64,000 nt of DNA from Nautiliaceae bacterium (GTDB lineage: Bacteria; Campylobacterota; Campylobacteria; Campylobacterales; Nautiliaceae), in NCBI GenBank assembly GCA_027038555.1, contig JALVVX010000002.1:1-64000 (forward strand), written 5' to 3'. Numbering within the stretch: position 1 is the stretch's first letter; each line of letters begins with the position of its first letter. The notes under the pieces are model-generated. The model worked only from the letters and a program-made list of their open reading frames with translations, was not told the origin of the DNA and made no database searches. The position numbers and the translations under genes were made by a program. Shown piece after piece: positions 16,933 to 25,364 of this stretch.

Positions 16933-17686
16933 CGATATCTCCTAAATAGGCTTTTATAACTTTTTCATCCTTCATCATATCGGCAGGTTTACCCTCAAAA
17001 ATAGTTTGTCCATAATCAAGTACAAGCACTCTGTCTGCAATTTTTTGAACAAATTTCATATCATGCTCGATAAAAAGAATTGTTTTTTCCATCTCTTCTC
17101 TTAATTTAAAAACAGTATCGGCAAGCTCATCTGTCTCTTTTGGGTTCATCCCGGCAGCCGGTTCGTCCAAAAGAAGCAAATCAGGTTCGGTTGCCAAAGC
17201 TCTTGCTATTTCGACTTTTCTTTGATTCCCGTAACTTAAAGCCTTTGCATTATGTTCGGCATAATGCTCAATTCCTAAAAACTTCAAAATTTCCATGGCT
17301 TTTTCTTTATGGACTTTTTCTTCTTTAAAAAATCTCGGGAATCTGAACATTGCCTCAAAAAAATTATATTCATATGATTTTTCAAATCCTATTAACACAT
17401 TTTCAAGAACACTCATACTTCCAAAAAGTCTGATATTTTGAAAAGTCCTTGCAATTCCCTTTTGAACTATTTTAACAGGATTTAAACCTGTAATTTCCTC
17501 GTCTTTAAAATATACATGTCCGCTCGTAGGCTCCAAAACTCCTGTAATAATATTAAAAAGTGTGGTTTTACCGGCACCGTTTGGTCCTACAAGTGCAAAT
17601 ATTTCAAGCGGTTTTACCCTGAAAGTCACATCTTTAATAGCCGTCACACCCCCAAACTGCTTAGTAACCTTTTCCACTCTTAACAT
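16916..17686 (-). CDS. livG: Branched-chain amino-acid type ABC transporter ATPase LivG
   Basis: A 256-residue ABC ATPase of the LivG family with Walker A GPNGAGKT, the Q-loop region ARTFQNIRLFGSMSVLENVL, signature LSYGNQRKVEIARAL, Walker B LLLLDEPAAGMNP and FIEHDMKFV with the switch histidine. It would energise uptake of branched-chain amino acids or a related solute together with LivF. It begins 17 bp after the upstream FAD-enzyme gene and may share its transcript. No permease genes are found on either side. Confidence 0.9.
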   Translation of the reverse strand: MLRVEKVTKQFGGVTAIKDVTFRVKPLEIFALVGPNGAGKTTLFNIITGVLEPTSGHVYFKDEEITGLNPVKIVQKGIARTFQNIRLFGSMSVLENVLIGFEKSYEYNFFEAMFRFPRFFKEEKVHKEKAMEILKFLGIEHYAEHNAKALSYGNQRKVEIARALATEPDLLLLDEPAAGMNPKETDELADTVFKLREEMEKTILFIEHDMKFVQKIADRVLVLDYGQTIFEGKPADMMKDEKVIKAYLGDIDVEGE

Positions 17687-17702
17687 TTTTTTCCTTTTTT
17701 TA

Positions 17703-18779
17703 TTATATTGTCTTTAAAAATTTTTCACCCTCTTTTCTCGCCCATTTTATAAAAAGTCTTTTAGTGTCAATTTTACCTAAATTTGACCTGTTTTCAATAT
17801 AATTTTTCAGCATTTTAGCACACATTACGGCATTAGAAAAACCTCTACCTCCCATACCGTTGATTATATAAAACCCCTTTTTATACTCCAAATATTTTGG
17901 AATTTCTCCTTTTACAATTTTCGGCTGTAAATTCAATGTTTTATTTACATCTATAATTTCTCCTACAATGGGGAAATAATCGACACTTGCCGCTCTAAAT
18001 CCACCTTTTATATCTTCAATCCTATATGATTTTATATCAACGACTTCTTTTGCCTTTTGAATCAATTCAATAGCTTCCTCTTCATTTTCCCTGCATTCAA
18101 GACAATTTCTTTTGTGAGTCGCACCTATTCTGAGTCTCTCTTTCACTTTTGCAACCGAACAGTTTTTGTGATAAAAAAAATTTAATTCTTCACTCTCCAC
18201 TCTCCATTCTCCACTAATCTCTATCCTCTCTCCCCATACCGGTCTTATTTTAATATAAGGAATATCAATAAGGTCCTCATATCCTGTGGCCAGAATTACA
18301 TTTTTTGCCAATAAGTCATTTACTCTCCAAAAATCGCCATCTTTTTTAATTAATTCCACTTTTTCTTTTAAAAAAGGGACTTTTATTTTTTCTCTTACTT
18401 CATCAACTTCAATAAATCCTCCGTCTTCAAAAAAAAACCCGTCCCCTCTTTTCTCATATGGAAGTTTTATGTATTTTTCATATTCTTTAAACTTCTCAAT
18501 ATCCCTTTCATCTCGCGGGAGGATTAAAACTCCTTTTTTATGAGTATCAATTCCTAAATTCTCATAAAATTCAAATGCCGTTATAATAGAGTTGTTTATA
18601 AAATCGGTATATGAAGATTTTTTGGAGATTTTCGGAAACAAAAAAGCACCTGCCGCACCGCTTGCACCTTGTAAAATTCCTTTTTTATCTATAAGAAGTA
18701 TTTTTTTGTCTTTAAAAAAATATGCGGCAATAAGCCCTGCAATACCTCCGCCTATAATAATATAATCAAAATGTTTCAT
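17703..18779 (-). CDS. FAD-dependent oxidoreductase, MnmC C-domain-like
   Basis: A 358-residue flavoprotein of the DAO family. I start at ATG 18779 because MKHFDYIIIGGGIAGL gives the usual N-terminal FAD fold. The segments GASGAAGAFLFPKIS, IRPVWGERIEI, GGFRAASVDYFPIVG and NGMGGRGFSNAVMCAKML match the oxidase half of MnmC, which removes carboxymethyl from tRNA wobble cmnm5U. The methyltransferase half is absent. Glycine oxidase is an alternative. About residue 195, the peptide SGEWRVESEELNF is encoded by a 7-bp tandem repeat (18185-18212), apparently inserted in frame. The gene overlaps the lipoprotein gene by 14 bp. Confidence 0.75.
   Translation of the reverse strand: MKHFDYIIIGGGIAGLIAAYFFKDKKILLIDKKGILQGASGAAGAFLFPKISKKSSYTDFINNSIITAFEFYENLGIDTHKKGVLILPRDERDIEKFKEYEKYIKLPYEKRGDGFFFEDGGFIEVDEVREKIKVPFLKEKVELIKKDGDFWRVNDLLAKNVILATGYEDLIDIPYIKIRPVWGERIEISGEWRVESEELNFFYHKNCSVAKVKERLRIGATHKRNCLECRENEEEAIELIQKAKEVVDIKSYRIEDIKGGFRAASVDYFPIVGEIIDVNKTLNLQPKIVKGEIPKYLEYKKGFYIINGMGGRGFSNAVMCAKMLKNYIENRSNLGKIDTKRLFIKWARKEGEKFLKTI
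18185..18212. repeat. Heptamer repeat inside the MnmC-like gene
   Basis: Four 7-bp units (ATTCTTC, ACTCTCC, ACTCTCC, ATTCTCC on the plus strand) are followed by degenerate CTCTCC-rich sequence to about 18235. The same pyrimidine-rich strand bias as the octamer arrays is seen. It stays in frame and is translated as part of the FAD enzyme. Confidence 0.7.
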
Positions 18780-19236
18780 TGAAAATATTTTCAAAATCTT
18801 TAATTTTTACTTTTTCTTTTAAAAAATTTTTAAATTCATCTTCATCAATAGCTGCTTCTACATATAAAATATGGTTTTTATCATCAAACCAGCTTTTTCC
18901 TTCCATTGCATTAATAATTACATAATTTTTAACTTCATCAAGTAATTTTTTATCTTGTATCCCTGCTTTTTGCATAAAAATTTTAGTTTTGTTTTGTAAT
19001 TTTTGTAAAAGATTGTTTACGGCAATGGAATAAGCCTCTTCTTGTTTAAGCCTTGAAGGTTTAGGTGTATATACCTTTCCCACACTCATAAACAAAGACT
19101 GATAACATACCCAAAAAGGTGCTGGCATTTTATTGATATAACATTTTGAAAAATTTTTCACTTTTTTTGCACTTTCCTGAACAGCACTGCATCCGGCAAG
19201 CAGTAGTAATATAGATAAAAAGACAGTTTTTTTCAT
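18766..19236 (-). CDS. Lipoprotein, LPP20-like
   Basis: A 156-residue putative lipoprotein. ATG 19236 is preferred because it starts the signal sequence MKKTVFLSILLLLAGC with a clear lipobox (LAGC). The remainder (APFWVCYQS ... EEAYSIAVNNLLQKLQNKTKIFMQ) follows the pattern of the LPP20 lipoprotein family of Campylobacterota, whose function is not settled. It is probably anchored to the outer membrane. It overlaps the FAD-enzyme gene by 14 bp. The family assignment rests on pattern only. Confidence 0.72.
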   Translation of the reverse strand: MKKTVFLSILLLLAGCSAVQESAKKVKNFSKCYINKMPAPFWVCYQSLFMSVGKVYTPKPSRLKQEEAYSIAVNNLLQKLQNKTKIFMQKAGIQDKKLLDEVKNYVIINAMEGKSWFDDKNHILYVEAAIDEDEFKNFLKEKVKIKDFENIFNETF

Positions 19237-19334
19237 TACAGGCCTTTTTGACAAAATTATAACAAATTATAAATTTTAAATATGTAGACAAATATGAAGT
19301 TTGTGTGTTTAAAAAAATAAAAAAAGAGAAAAAA

Positions 19335-19733
19335 TTATCTTTTTGAGAATTGAGGAGATTTTCTTGCTTTCTTTTTCCCGTATTTTTTTCTTTCTACTTC
19401 CCTTGCATCTCTTGTTAATAGACCCGCAGGTTTTAAAATACTTCTAAATTCAGGAGCATACTCAACAAGAGCTTTTGAAATTCCGTGTTTAATAGCATCG
19501 GCTTGTGCTGCAAATCCGCCGCCAAGCACTTTTACTTCGATATCAAAATTATTTTCTTGTTTAGTAAGCATTAAAGGCCATTTTACTCTAAGTTTAAGAG
19601 CTTCTCTTCCTCCAAGGAAATCATCTAGCGCTATACCGTTTACAGTAATGTTACCGCTACCGTTTTTTAGCCAGACTTTTGCTACAGCTTCTTTTCTTTT
19701 TCCAGTTGCGTAAATTCTTCCGTGCATTTTCAT
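19335..19733 (-). CDS. rpsI: 30S ribosomal protein S9
   Basis: A ribosomal small-subunit protein whose C-terminal tail reaches tRNA in the P site. The 132-residue protein has [19 protein letters not shown], the [19 protein letters not shown] core and the conserved terminal [15 protein letters not shown] 19733 overlaps the final base of the L13 stop codon, so translation is coupled; an ATG two codons later is also possible. It is the second gene of the conserved rplM-rpsI operon. Confidence 0.97.
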   Translation of the reverse strand: MKMHGRIYATGKRKEAVAKVWLKNGSGNITVNGIALDDFLGGREALKLRVKWPLMLTKQENNFDIEVKVLGGGFAAQADAIKHGISKALVEYAPEFRSILKPAGLLTRDAREVERKKYGKKKARKSPQFSKR

Positions 19734-20161
19734 TAGTTACCCTTTATTTGAGCTGTGTGTGGATGATTTTCACCAGCGTAAACTTTAAGTTTTTTAAGCA
19801 TTTTTCTTCCAAGTTTTGTTTTTGGAAGCATACCTCTTGTTGCAAGTTTAAACAGTTTTTCAGGATTTGTTTTAAGAAGTTTTTCAACAGTCTCTTCTTT
19901 TACACCGCCGAAATATCCTGTATGTCTGTAATATTTTTCATTAAGTTTGCTTGCTTTTGAAAATTTAACTTTATCGGCATTTATTACAACTACATAATCA
20001 CCACAGTCTACGTGCGGAGTATAGTATGGTTTATGTTTTCCTCTTAAAATAGTTGCTATTTCAGTAATTACCCTACCAAAAATTTTATCCTTAGCATCTA
20101 TTAATATCCAATCTCTTTTAACCTCTTCGGGTTTTATTGATTTAGTAAATTTCATTATCAC
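19733..20161 (-). CDS. rplM: 50S ribosomal protein L13
   Basis: An early-assembling 23S rRNA-binding protein. The 142-residue sequence has the L13 signatures [62 protein letters not shown] and GENHPHTAQ. It is directly followed by rpsI. A short leader with a hairpin-forming GTAGA ... TCTAC sequence and a candidate -10 precede it. Confidence 0.97.
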   Translation of the reverse strand: MIMKFTKSIKPEEVKRDWILIDAKDKIFGRVITEIATILRGKHKPYYTPHVDCGDYVVVINADKVKFSKASKLNEKYYRHTGYFGGVKEETVEKLLKTNPEKLFKLATRGMLPKTKLGRKMLKKLKVYAGENHPHTAQIKGN

Positions 20162-20188
20162 ACCTTTTGTGAATTTTTTAGGTGTAGA

Positions 20189-20194
20189 ATTTTA
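20189..20194 (-). promoter_or_regulatory. Candidate -10 of the rplM-rpsI operon
   Basis: The minus strand reads TAAAAT here, 28 bp before the L13 start, inside a small inverted repeat (GTAGA-N7-TCTAC at about 20183-20199). The position suits a promoter, and the repeat could be an operator or chance. Confidence 0.3.
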
Positions 20195-20238
20195 GTCTAC
20201 AAACCTTAAAAAAACCTTAATTTAAGTAAACTTTAAGT

Positions 20239-20715
20239 TTAAAGAGACGAAAATTTAAGTATTAATTCGATTTCACCTGCGGGAATTCTGAGTTCTCTTG
20301 AAATTTCTTCTATCGAATATCCGTTTTTATAAAGCGATACTATTCTTTCCTCATCGTTTTTATTTATCATATTATTAATTTCAGGTAGAGAATTTTTTCT
20401 TATTTTAAATTTCAATTTTTCAACTTCTTCTTTTAAATCATTAATAATGTTTAAATTTTTCTTTTCAATAACCCTTATATCATCAACAATCGATTCTATT
20501 ATTCTTTCTATTTTATTCAGTTTTTCATCGAGCTTGTTATTTGATTCTTTTTTTAATTGATAAAGTTCTTTATGAATCTCTTCAAGAGAAAGTTCAAAAG
20601 CTGTAAATTTTTGTTCGATTATTTTGTCTCGTTTTATCACATATAAAAAAAGCATAAACATAAAAAAACTAAGCCCTGCAAATATTATAAGTGTAATTAA
20701 TAAATTTTTATCCAT
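20239..20715 (-). CDS. Membrane-anchored coiled-coil protein with C-terminal HTH
   Basis: A 158-residue protein of unknown function. Residues 5-28 form one N-terminal transmembrane helix and residues about 35-110 a coiled coil (LSLEEIHKELYQLKKES ... LKEEVEKLKFKI). Residues about 120-155 resemble a sigma-70 region 4-like helix-turn-helix (EERIVSLYKNGYSIEEISR). Similar small anchored proteins are widespread in Campylobacterota. It overlaps the 168-residue gene upstream by 8 bp and may belong to the ubiA transcript. Confidence 0.75.
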   Translation of the reverse strand: MDKNLLITLIIFAGLSFFMFMLFLYVIKRDKIIEQKFTAFELSLEEIHKELYQLKKESNNKLDEKLNKIERIIESIVDDIRVIEKKNLNIINDLKEEVEKLKFKIRKNSLPEINNMINKNDEERIVSLYKNGYSIEEISRELRIPAGEIELILKFSSL

Positions 20716-21214
20716 TTTTTGATTTCATCTCCCTAATTATCGCTCTTTCCCTTGCCGTAATAAATGCATTGTAATCTTTTACGTCTCTTTCGTGCATATG
20801 TAAAATTTTACCAATATCCTCACTGTAACCTTCAAATATTATCGGAACCTTTCTCTCGGGAAAAACAGGCAAATCAAATCTTCCGTAATATTTGGTACCC
20901 TTTTTTAAAATTTTATCTTTTATTTGAAAAAAATCAAATCCCAACCCTTTTGTTTCACTTTTATACTTCAAAGGAATAAACTCTTTTTTCTGATTTTTTA
21001 TATATGCACTCAACTCATCCACTTTTCTGTGAAGGGCCACAAGAAGTTCCAGAAGTACTGGGTCCGTATCCCTGGTCTCTCCTCTTGCTTTTGCCAGCTT
21101 GATATACTGCCCGATAGGGTCTTCGCTCTCGCTTCCGAGTTTGTCAAACTCCTCTTTTAATTTTTCGTTTAATTCGTCAAATTCTATTTTGATAAAAGCC
21201 GGGATGAACCTCAT
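20708..21214 (-). CDS. Conserved hypothetical protein (168 aa)
   Basis: A soluble 168-residue protein. The N-terminal half is helical (EFDELNEKLKEEFDKLG ... LLELLVALHRKVDELSAYI) and the C-terminal half is beta-rich (KYYGRFDLPVFPERKVPIIFEGY), ending in a helix with ARERAIIREMK. The layout faintly recalls an atypical PilZ protein, but the RxxxR and D/NxSxxG motifs are not present, so I do not assign that function. It overlaps ubiA by 4 bp and the following gene by 8 bp. This placement beside ubiA and miaA appears conserved in Campylobacter relatives, from memory. Confidence 0.72.
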   Translation of the reverse strand: MRFIPAFIKIEFDELNEKLKEEFDKLGSESEDPIGQYIKLAKARGETRDTDPVLLELLVALHRKVDELSAYIKNQKKEFIPLKYKSETKGLGFDFFQIKDKILKKGTKYYGRFDLPVFPERKVPIIFEGYSEDIGKILHMHERDVKDYNAFITARERAIIREMKSKNG

Positions 21215-22056
21215 TTTACCATCCTGTCAATAATTATTAAAATCAAAAATATAATTCCAAGATATCCGTTTACATCAAAAAACGCTTTTGGTATGTTTTT
21301 AAAATCCCTATCTACAAGTTTTTGTTCATAATAAAGCATAGCCGCCGCAAATATTACAGCCAGCCAGGCAAAAAATCCAAGATGCGCATACGCCGTAAAT
21401 AAAGCCCAAAAAACCACGGCAAAAATATGAAACATTTTTGATATGAAAAGCGCACCTTTTTCACCTATTTTTGCAGGTATGGAATGAAGTCCCTCTTCTT
21501 TGTCAAATTCCATATCCTGTAATGAATAAAGCACATCAAACCCGGCAACCCAAAATATTACTCCAAACGCCAAAAAAACACTCCAACAAGGAATCGTTCC
21601 CGTTACCGCAATAGCGCCTGCGATAGGCGCAAGTCCAAGAGAAACACCAAGCACAATATGTGCAAATTCGCTGAATCTTTTAAAATAACTGTAACCTCCG
21701 AGGATGATAAGCACCGGTATACTGAGTTTAAAAGCCAAATCATTTATCATATACGCAACACCTACAAAAATCAAGGCGTTTGCCAAAATAAAAAGTTTCA
21801 TTTCGTTTTCACTAACTTCACCGGTTACACTTACTCTCTCTTTGGTCCTTGGATTTTTTATATCAATATCCCTGTCAACATATCTGTTTACGGCCATTGC
21901 AAAATTTCTTGCACTCACAGCCGCCAAAATCCCAAGAAGCAAAAGTTTCCAGCCAAACCATCCGTTCGCCGCAACTACCATTGCTATTAATATAAAAGGT
22001 ATGCTGAATATCGTATGTGAAAATTTTACAAGTTCCATATATTTTTTAATATTCAT
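21211..22056 (-). CDS. ubiA: UbiA-family polyprenyltransferase (menaquinone pathway)
   Basis: An integral membrane enzyme that prenylates an aromatic ring. The 281-residue protein has eight to nine hydrophobic helices and the two Asp-rich prenyl-diphosphate sites, NRYVDRDID and YSLQDMEFD. It belongs to the short UbiA subgroup typical of Campylobacterota, which make menaquinone by the futalosine route. The likely substrate is therefore 1,4-dihydroxy-6-naphthoate-derived (MqnP role), not 4-hydroxybenzoate; this is inference. Menaquinone would be the acceptor for the Nuo complex encoded nearby. Divergent from miaA. Confidence 0.88.
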   Translation of the reverse strand: MNIKKYMELVKFSHTIFSIPFILIAMVVAANGWFGWKLLLLGILAAVSARNFAMAVNRYVDRDIDIKNPRTKERVSVTGEVSENEMKLFILANALIFVGVAYMINDLAFKLSIPVLIILGGYSYFKRFSEFAHIVLGVSLGLAPIAGAIAVTGTIPCWSVFLAFGVIFWVAGFDVLYSLQDMEFDKEEGLHSIPAKIGEKGALFISKMFHIFAVVFWALFTAYAHLGFFAWLAVIFAAAMLYYEQKLVDRDFKNIPKAFFDVNGYLGIIFLILIIIDRMVK

Positions 22057-22086
22057 ACCTTCTCCGTTTTATTAGGGTTCTTTTAG

Positions 22087-22092
22087 TATAAT
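22087..22092 (+). promoter_or_regulatory. Candidate -10 box for miaA
   Basis: TATAAT in the context TTTTAGTATAATTG lies 21 bp before the miaA TTG start, in the short divergent spacer with ubiA. The leader would be very short, about ten bases. Confidence 0.45.
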
Positions 22093-22112
22093 TGTAACAA
22101 AAAAGGATAATT

Positions 22113-22967
22113 TTGTTTGCCATAATAGGTCCCACAGCCAGCGGAAAAAGCGATTTGGCAATAAATCTTGCCGAAAAACTTGGTTATGAAATACTCTCTC
22201 TTGATTCATTAAGCATTTATAAAGAAATAGACATAGCCTCAGCAAAACCTTCAAAAGAAGAATTAAACAAAATAAAACATTACGGCATAAATGAAATATA
22301 TCCGAATGAAAAATTCGATGTTACTAAATTTATAGAAATATATAAAAATATTCCGCACAAAAATATTATTATCGTAGGAGGCACGGGATTTTATCTTAAA
22401 GCAATGATTGACGGTATTTCAAAAATGCCTGAAATAACTGATGAAATAAGACAAAAAGCAAAAAAATTCACTTACGAAAAATTAAAAAACATAGACCCCT
22501 TATTTGCCGAAAAAATTTCGCCAAACGATACATACAGAATTACAAAAGGTGCAGAAATATACCTTGCGACAAACCTTGCTCCAAGCGAATATTTCAAGCA
22601 AAACCCTCCTGAGACTATGCTGCCTGAAATACCGGTTTTTGAAATAGATATCGATAGAAAAACCCTTAGGGAAAGAATTGTAAAAAGAACAAAAAAAATG
22701 TTTGAAACGGGGCTGATCGATGAAGTTGCATATCTTGAAGCAAAATACAAAGACAGACGATTACCGGCATTAAAAGCAATAGGAATAAAAGAAGTTCTTG
22801 ATTATTTTAACGGAATATACGATAAAGAAATACTTTTTGAAAAAATAGTAACAAACACCGCAAGACTTGCAAAAAGACAGCAGACTTTTAACAAAACACA
22901 GTTTAATACAATTAAAGCACCGCTTGAAAAACTTGAAGAAATTATTTTAAAACATAAAAATATTTAA
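22113..22967 (+). CDS. miaA: tRNA dimethylallyltransferase
   Basis: It transfers a dimethylallyl group to A37 of tRNAs reading UNN codons. The 284-residue protein starts with the P-loop AIIGPTASGKSDLAINLAE. It has the DSLSIYKEIDIASAKPS region, VGGTGFYLKAMIDG and a C-terminal tRNA-binding region (KRTKKMFETGLIDEV ... RLAKRQQTF). The start codon is TTG at 22113: an AAGGA site precedes it, no ATG is near, and the P-loop would be lost with a later start. It is divergent from ubiA and followed by array R3. Confidence 0.94.
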   Translation: MFAIIGPTASGKSDLAINLAEKLGYEILSLDSLSIYKEIDIASAKPSKEELNKIKHYGINEIYPNEKFDVTKFIEIYKNIPHKNIIIVGGTGFYLKAMIDGISKMPEITDEIRQKAKKFTYEKLKNIDPLFAEKISPNDTYRITKGAEIYLATNLAPSEYFKQNPPETMLPEIPVFEIDIDRKTLRERIVKRTKKMFETGLIDEVAYLEAKYKDRRLPALKAIGIKEVLDYFNGIYDKEILFEKIVTNTARLAKRQQTFNKTQFNTIKAPLEKLEEIILKHKNI

Positions 22968-22979
22968 GTTGTTATTTAG

Positions 22980-23086
22980 CATTCAAAACTTATCACTTCC
23001 AACTATTTCCAACTCCCGACTCCCTACTTCCTTCTTCCTCTCTACTCATCCACCCATCCACTCATCCACTCATTCACCCATTCACC
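22980..23086. repeat. Octamer repeat array R3
   Basis: AAAACTT/CCAACT words are followed by TCCCTACTTCC and then five octamer units (CATCCACC, CATCCACT twice, CATTCACC twice) at 23047-23086. The final base is shared with the stop codon (TAG) of the pflA-like gene on the minus strand. It fills the convergent gap after miaA. Confidence 0.82.
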
Positions 23087-25344
23087 TAAAAAAGCCCCTT
23101 CGCATCTCTACAAAGTCCCCGCCAAAGTTTTGAATCTTTTACTTTCAGACACTCATCAAGATATTTCTTTTCATTTGTAAGATTTGCCAGCATAAACAAA
23201 GCCCTTGCCTTATCTTCACCTCTTACTCTTTTTAATAATTCTTTTAAAACCTTAATCGCTTCTTTTTTATTTTTAGTATATTTTGCATAAACAAATTCAA
23301 CAAAAGGCGAATAAGGATAAACTTTATATTCATTTTGCAAATCAATTATTTTTTTTGCAAATGTAGCGGCCAGAAGATAATTTTTATTCTCAATAGCCCA
23401 TTTGACTATTTTTATATACACATCCGTATTTTTTATATCTTTTTGTTTGATGGAATTTGCCACTTCAAGAGCCTTTTTATATTCGCCTAAATTCCAAAGG
23501 GCGAAAAATTTATAAAGTTTGTATTTATGACATTGTTTATAAACTCCACATAAATCGTCTATTGCAATAATAAGATTTTTATAATCCCCCAAGCCTTTTA
23601 AGGCTTCGATTTTTCTTTTCATCCATTTTATAAATATTTTATCATCAGGTGAATCAAGATATTTATTGCATATACGTGATGCCAAATCATAATCCATAGC
23701 TTGCATTGCGCATTTGTATATTTTATCGTCATATTTTTTATTGAGTTTCAAGTGATATTTTTCCACAATTTTAACAGCTTTAATACATTGTTTTTTATTT
23801 AAAAGCTCAATTACATATTCTTTTTTTATTTTATTTAAAAATTCATTTTTATCAGGGAAAATATTTTCAGATACAGCTTTTAATTTATCTTCCATAGATA
23901 AAATTTCATCGTAATTTTTCATTTTATATAAAATTTTAGCTTTTTTAACAAGAGCTTTTAATGCAATTTCACTTCCTTTATATTCTTTAATAATTCTGTC
24001 TATATATTTTAACTGTGTTTTTAAATCTTTACCTGGTAAATTGAAAAGAACTTTATCTCTCAATGATTTAAGATTATCACTGTAATCCCCAAAAGGAAAT
24101 TTTTTAAGATACATATCTATATAAAAAAGCGATTTTTTATAATTATTGGCTTTATAATTCCATACTGCTAAATAATACAGTAAAGGTTCATATAAATCAT
24201 CCGTATATTTTAACTTCTTAATTAAATCTTCTCCTATATCAATTGCAAGGGAGTACATATTATGAGTTGCAAGCAGTTTAGCCAAATCAAATGCTTTTTT
24301 CTTATCTTTTAGCAAAAATTTCTTATTTGCTTTATATATTTTTTTATAATATTCATAAGCCTTTTTAAAATTACCGCTGTCCATATATCGTTGGGCGAGT
24401 CTTGCCGCCGCAAGAGAAGCTATATCAATATTTTTAGTAGAAAATAAAACATCTTCATACAATTTCATTGCTTTTTTAGCATCTCCGGTAGAATAAAGCT
24501 GGTCGGCCAAATATATCATTGCAAGGTCCGCTTCATTTGTTCCCGGATATTCAGTAATTATTCTATTAAAAAAATAACTTGCATTACTCAAAAAGCCCAT
24601 TTGTGAATATGCTCTTGCCATTAGAAGTAAAACTTTTGGAAGTTTATCGTCATATGCATATCTTTTTATCCATTTTTTACCTATTTCAACAACATCATCT
24701 GGGTCATTGTTTTGCTCCAAAAGCTTCATTTTCATATACAATACATCCGGAATAAACACAGAAGAAGGATATTGTTTGATAAAATCATCTATCTCATCAC
24801 TTACATCAATTCCTTTTTGAAATGATTTAAGAATTTCAAAATATTTTAACACATCCTGAGACTGTTTTGAAACAATAATGGGATTCTCATTTTCATCAAC
24901 AGCACCGATAAATATTTTTGGAGAATTTTTAAAATAAAAATTTAAACCTTTTGGATTCTTTTTAGAAAGGAACGGTTCAATAGGAGATATTATAATCCAT
25001 TTTTTAGATTTATTATTATTACTAAGAGTTATTACGGGATTCATATACAAATTATCTTCTCTTGAAATCAAATAACAATTTTTTTTACATTCAATTTTGA
25101 GAAAAAATTTTTTATTTTGAAAATAGGGTAAAAATTTAAAAAACGCACTCTTTGCTTTGAAAACATAGGTTGAAGGTATTTTATCAAATTCACACAAAAC
25201 GCTATTTTTGTCTTTTACACATCCAAAGGCAAAATCATTATATAAAGTTGCAATTTCATTCTTTATATTGGAATTTTGATAATAATCTACATTGATTTCA
25301 AGAGAAAATAATAAAAGAGGAAGAAGAAAAAAAAGTTTTTTCAA
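23086..25344 (-). CDS. pflA: PflA-like periplasmic TPR protein (flagellar motor)
   Basis: A 752-residue secreted protein with an N-terminal signal peptide (KKLFFLLPLLLFSLEINV), a beta-rich region (about 30-160) and then many tetratricopeptide-like helical repeats to the end. In Campylobacter jejuni, PflA (788 residues, signal peptide plus TPRs) helps build the periplasmic disc that holds flagellar stators, and its gene directly follows nuoN. Here the gene also directly follows nuoN with a 20-bp gap, which is the main reason for the name. Sequence alone would only say TPR protein. The stop codon abuts repeat R3. Confidence 0.78.
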   Translation of the reverse strand: MKKLFFLLPLLLFSLEINVDYYQNSNIKNEIATLYNDFAFGCVKDKNSVLCEFDKIPSTYVFKAKSAFFKFLPYFQNKKFFLKIECKKNCYLISREDNLYMNPVITLSNNNKSKKWIIISPIEPFLSKKNPKGLNFYFKNSPKIFIGAVDENENPIIVSKQSQDVLKYFEILKSFQKGIDVSDEIDDFIKQYPSSVFIPDVLYMKMKLLEQNNDPDDVVEIGKKWIKRYAYDDKLPKVLLLMARAYSQMGFLSNASYFFNRIITEYPGTNEADLAMIYLADQLYSTGDAKKAMKLYEDVLFSTKNIDIASLAAARLAQRYMDSGNFKKAYEYYKKIYKANKKFLLKDKKKAFDLAKLLATHNMYSLAIDIGEDLIKKLKYTDDLYEPLLYYLAVWNYKANNYKKSLFYIDMYLKKFPFGDYSDNLKSLRDKVLFNLPGKDLKTQLKYIDRIIKEYKGSEIALKALVKKAKILYKMKNYDEILSMEDKLKAVSENIFPDKNEFLNKIKKEYVIELLNKKQCIKAVKIVEKYHLKLNKKYDDKIYKCAMQAMDYDLASRICNKYLDSPDDKIFIKWMKRKIEALKGLGDYKNLIIAIDDLCGVYKQCHKYKLYKFFALWNLGEYKKALEVANSIKQKDIKNTDVYIKIVKWAIENKNYLLAATFAKKIIDLQNEYKVYPYSPFVEFVYAKYTKNKKEAIKVLKELLKRVRGEDKARALFMLANLTNEKKYLDECLKVKDSKLWRGLCRDAKGLF

Positions 25345-25364
25345 CTGATACCTTCTTAAATATT

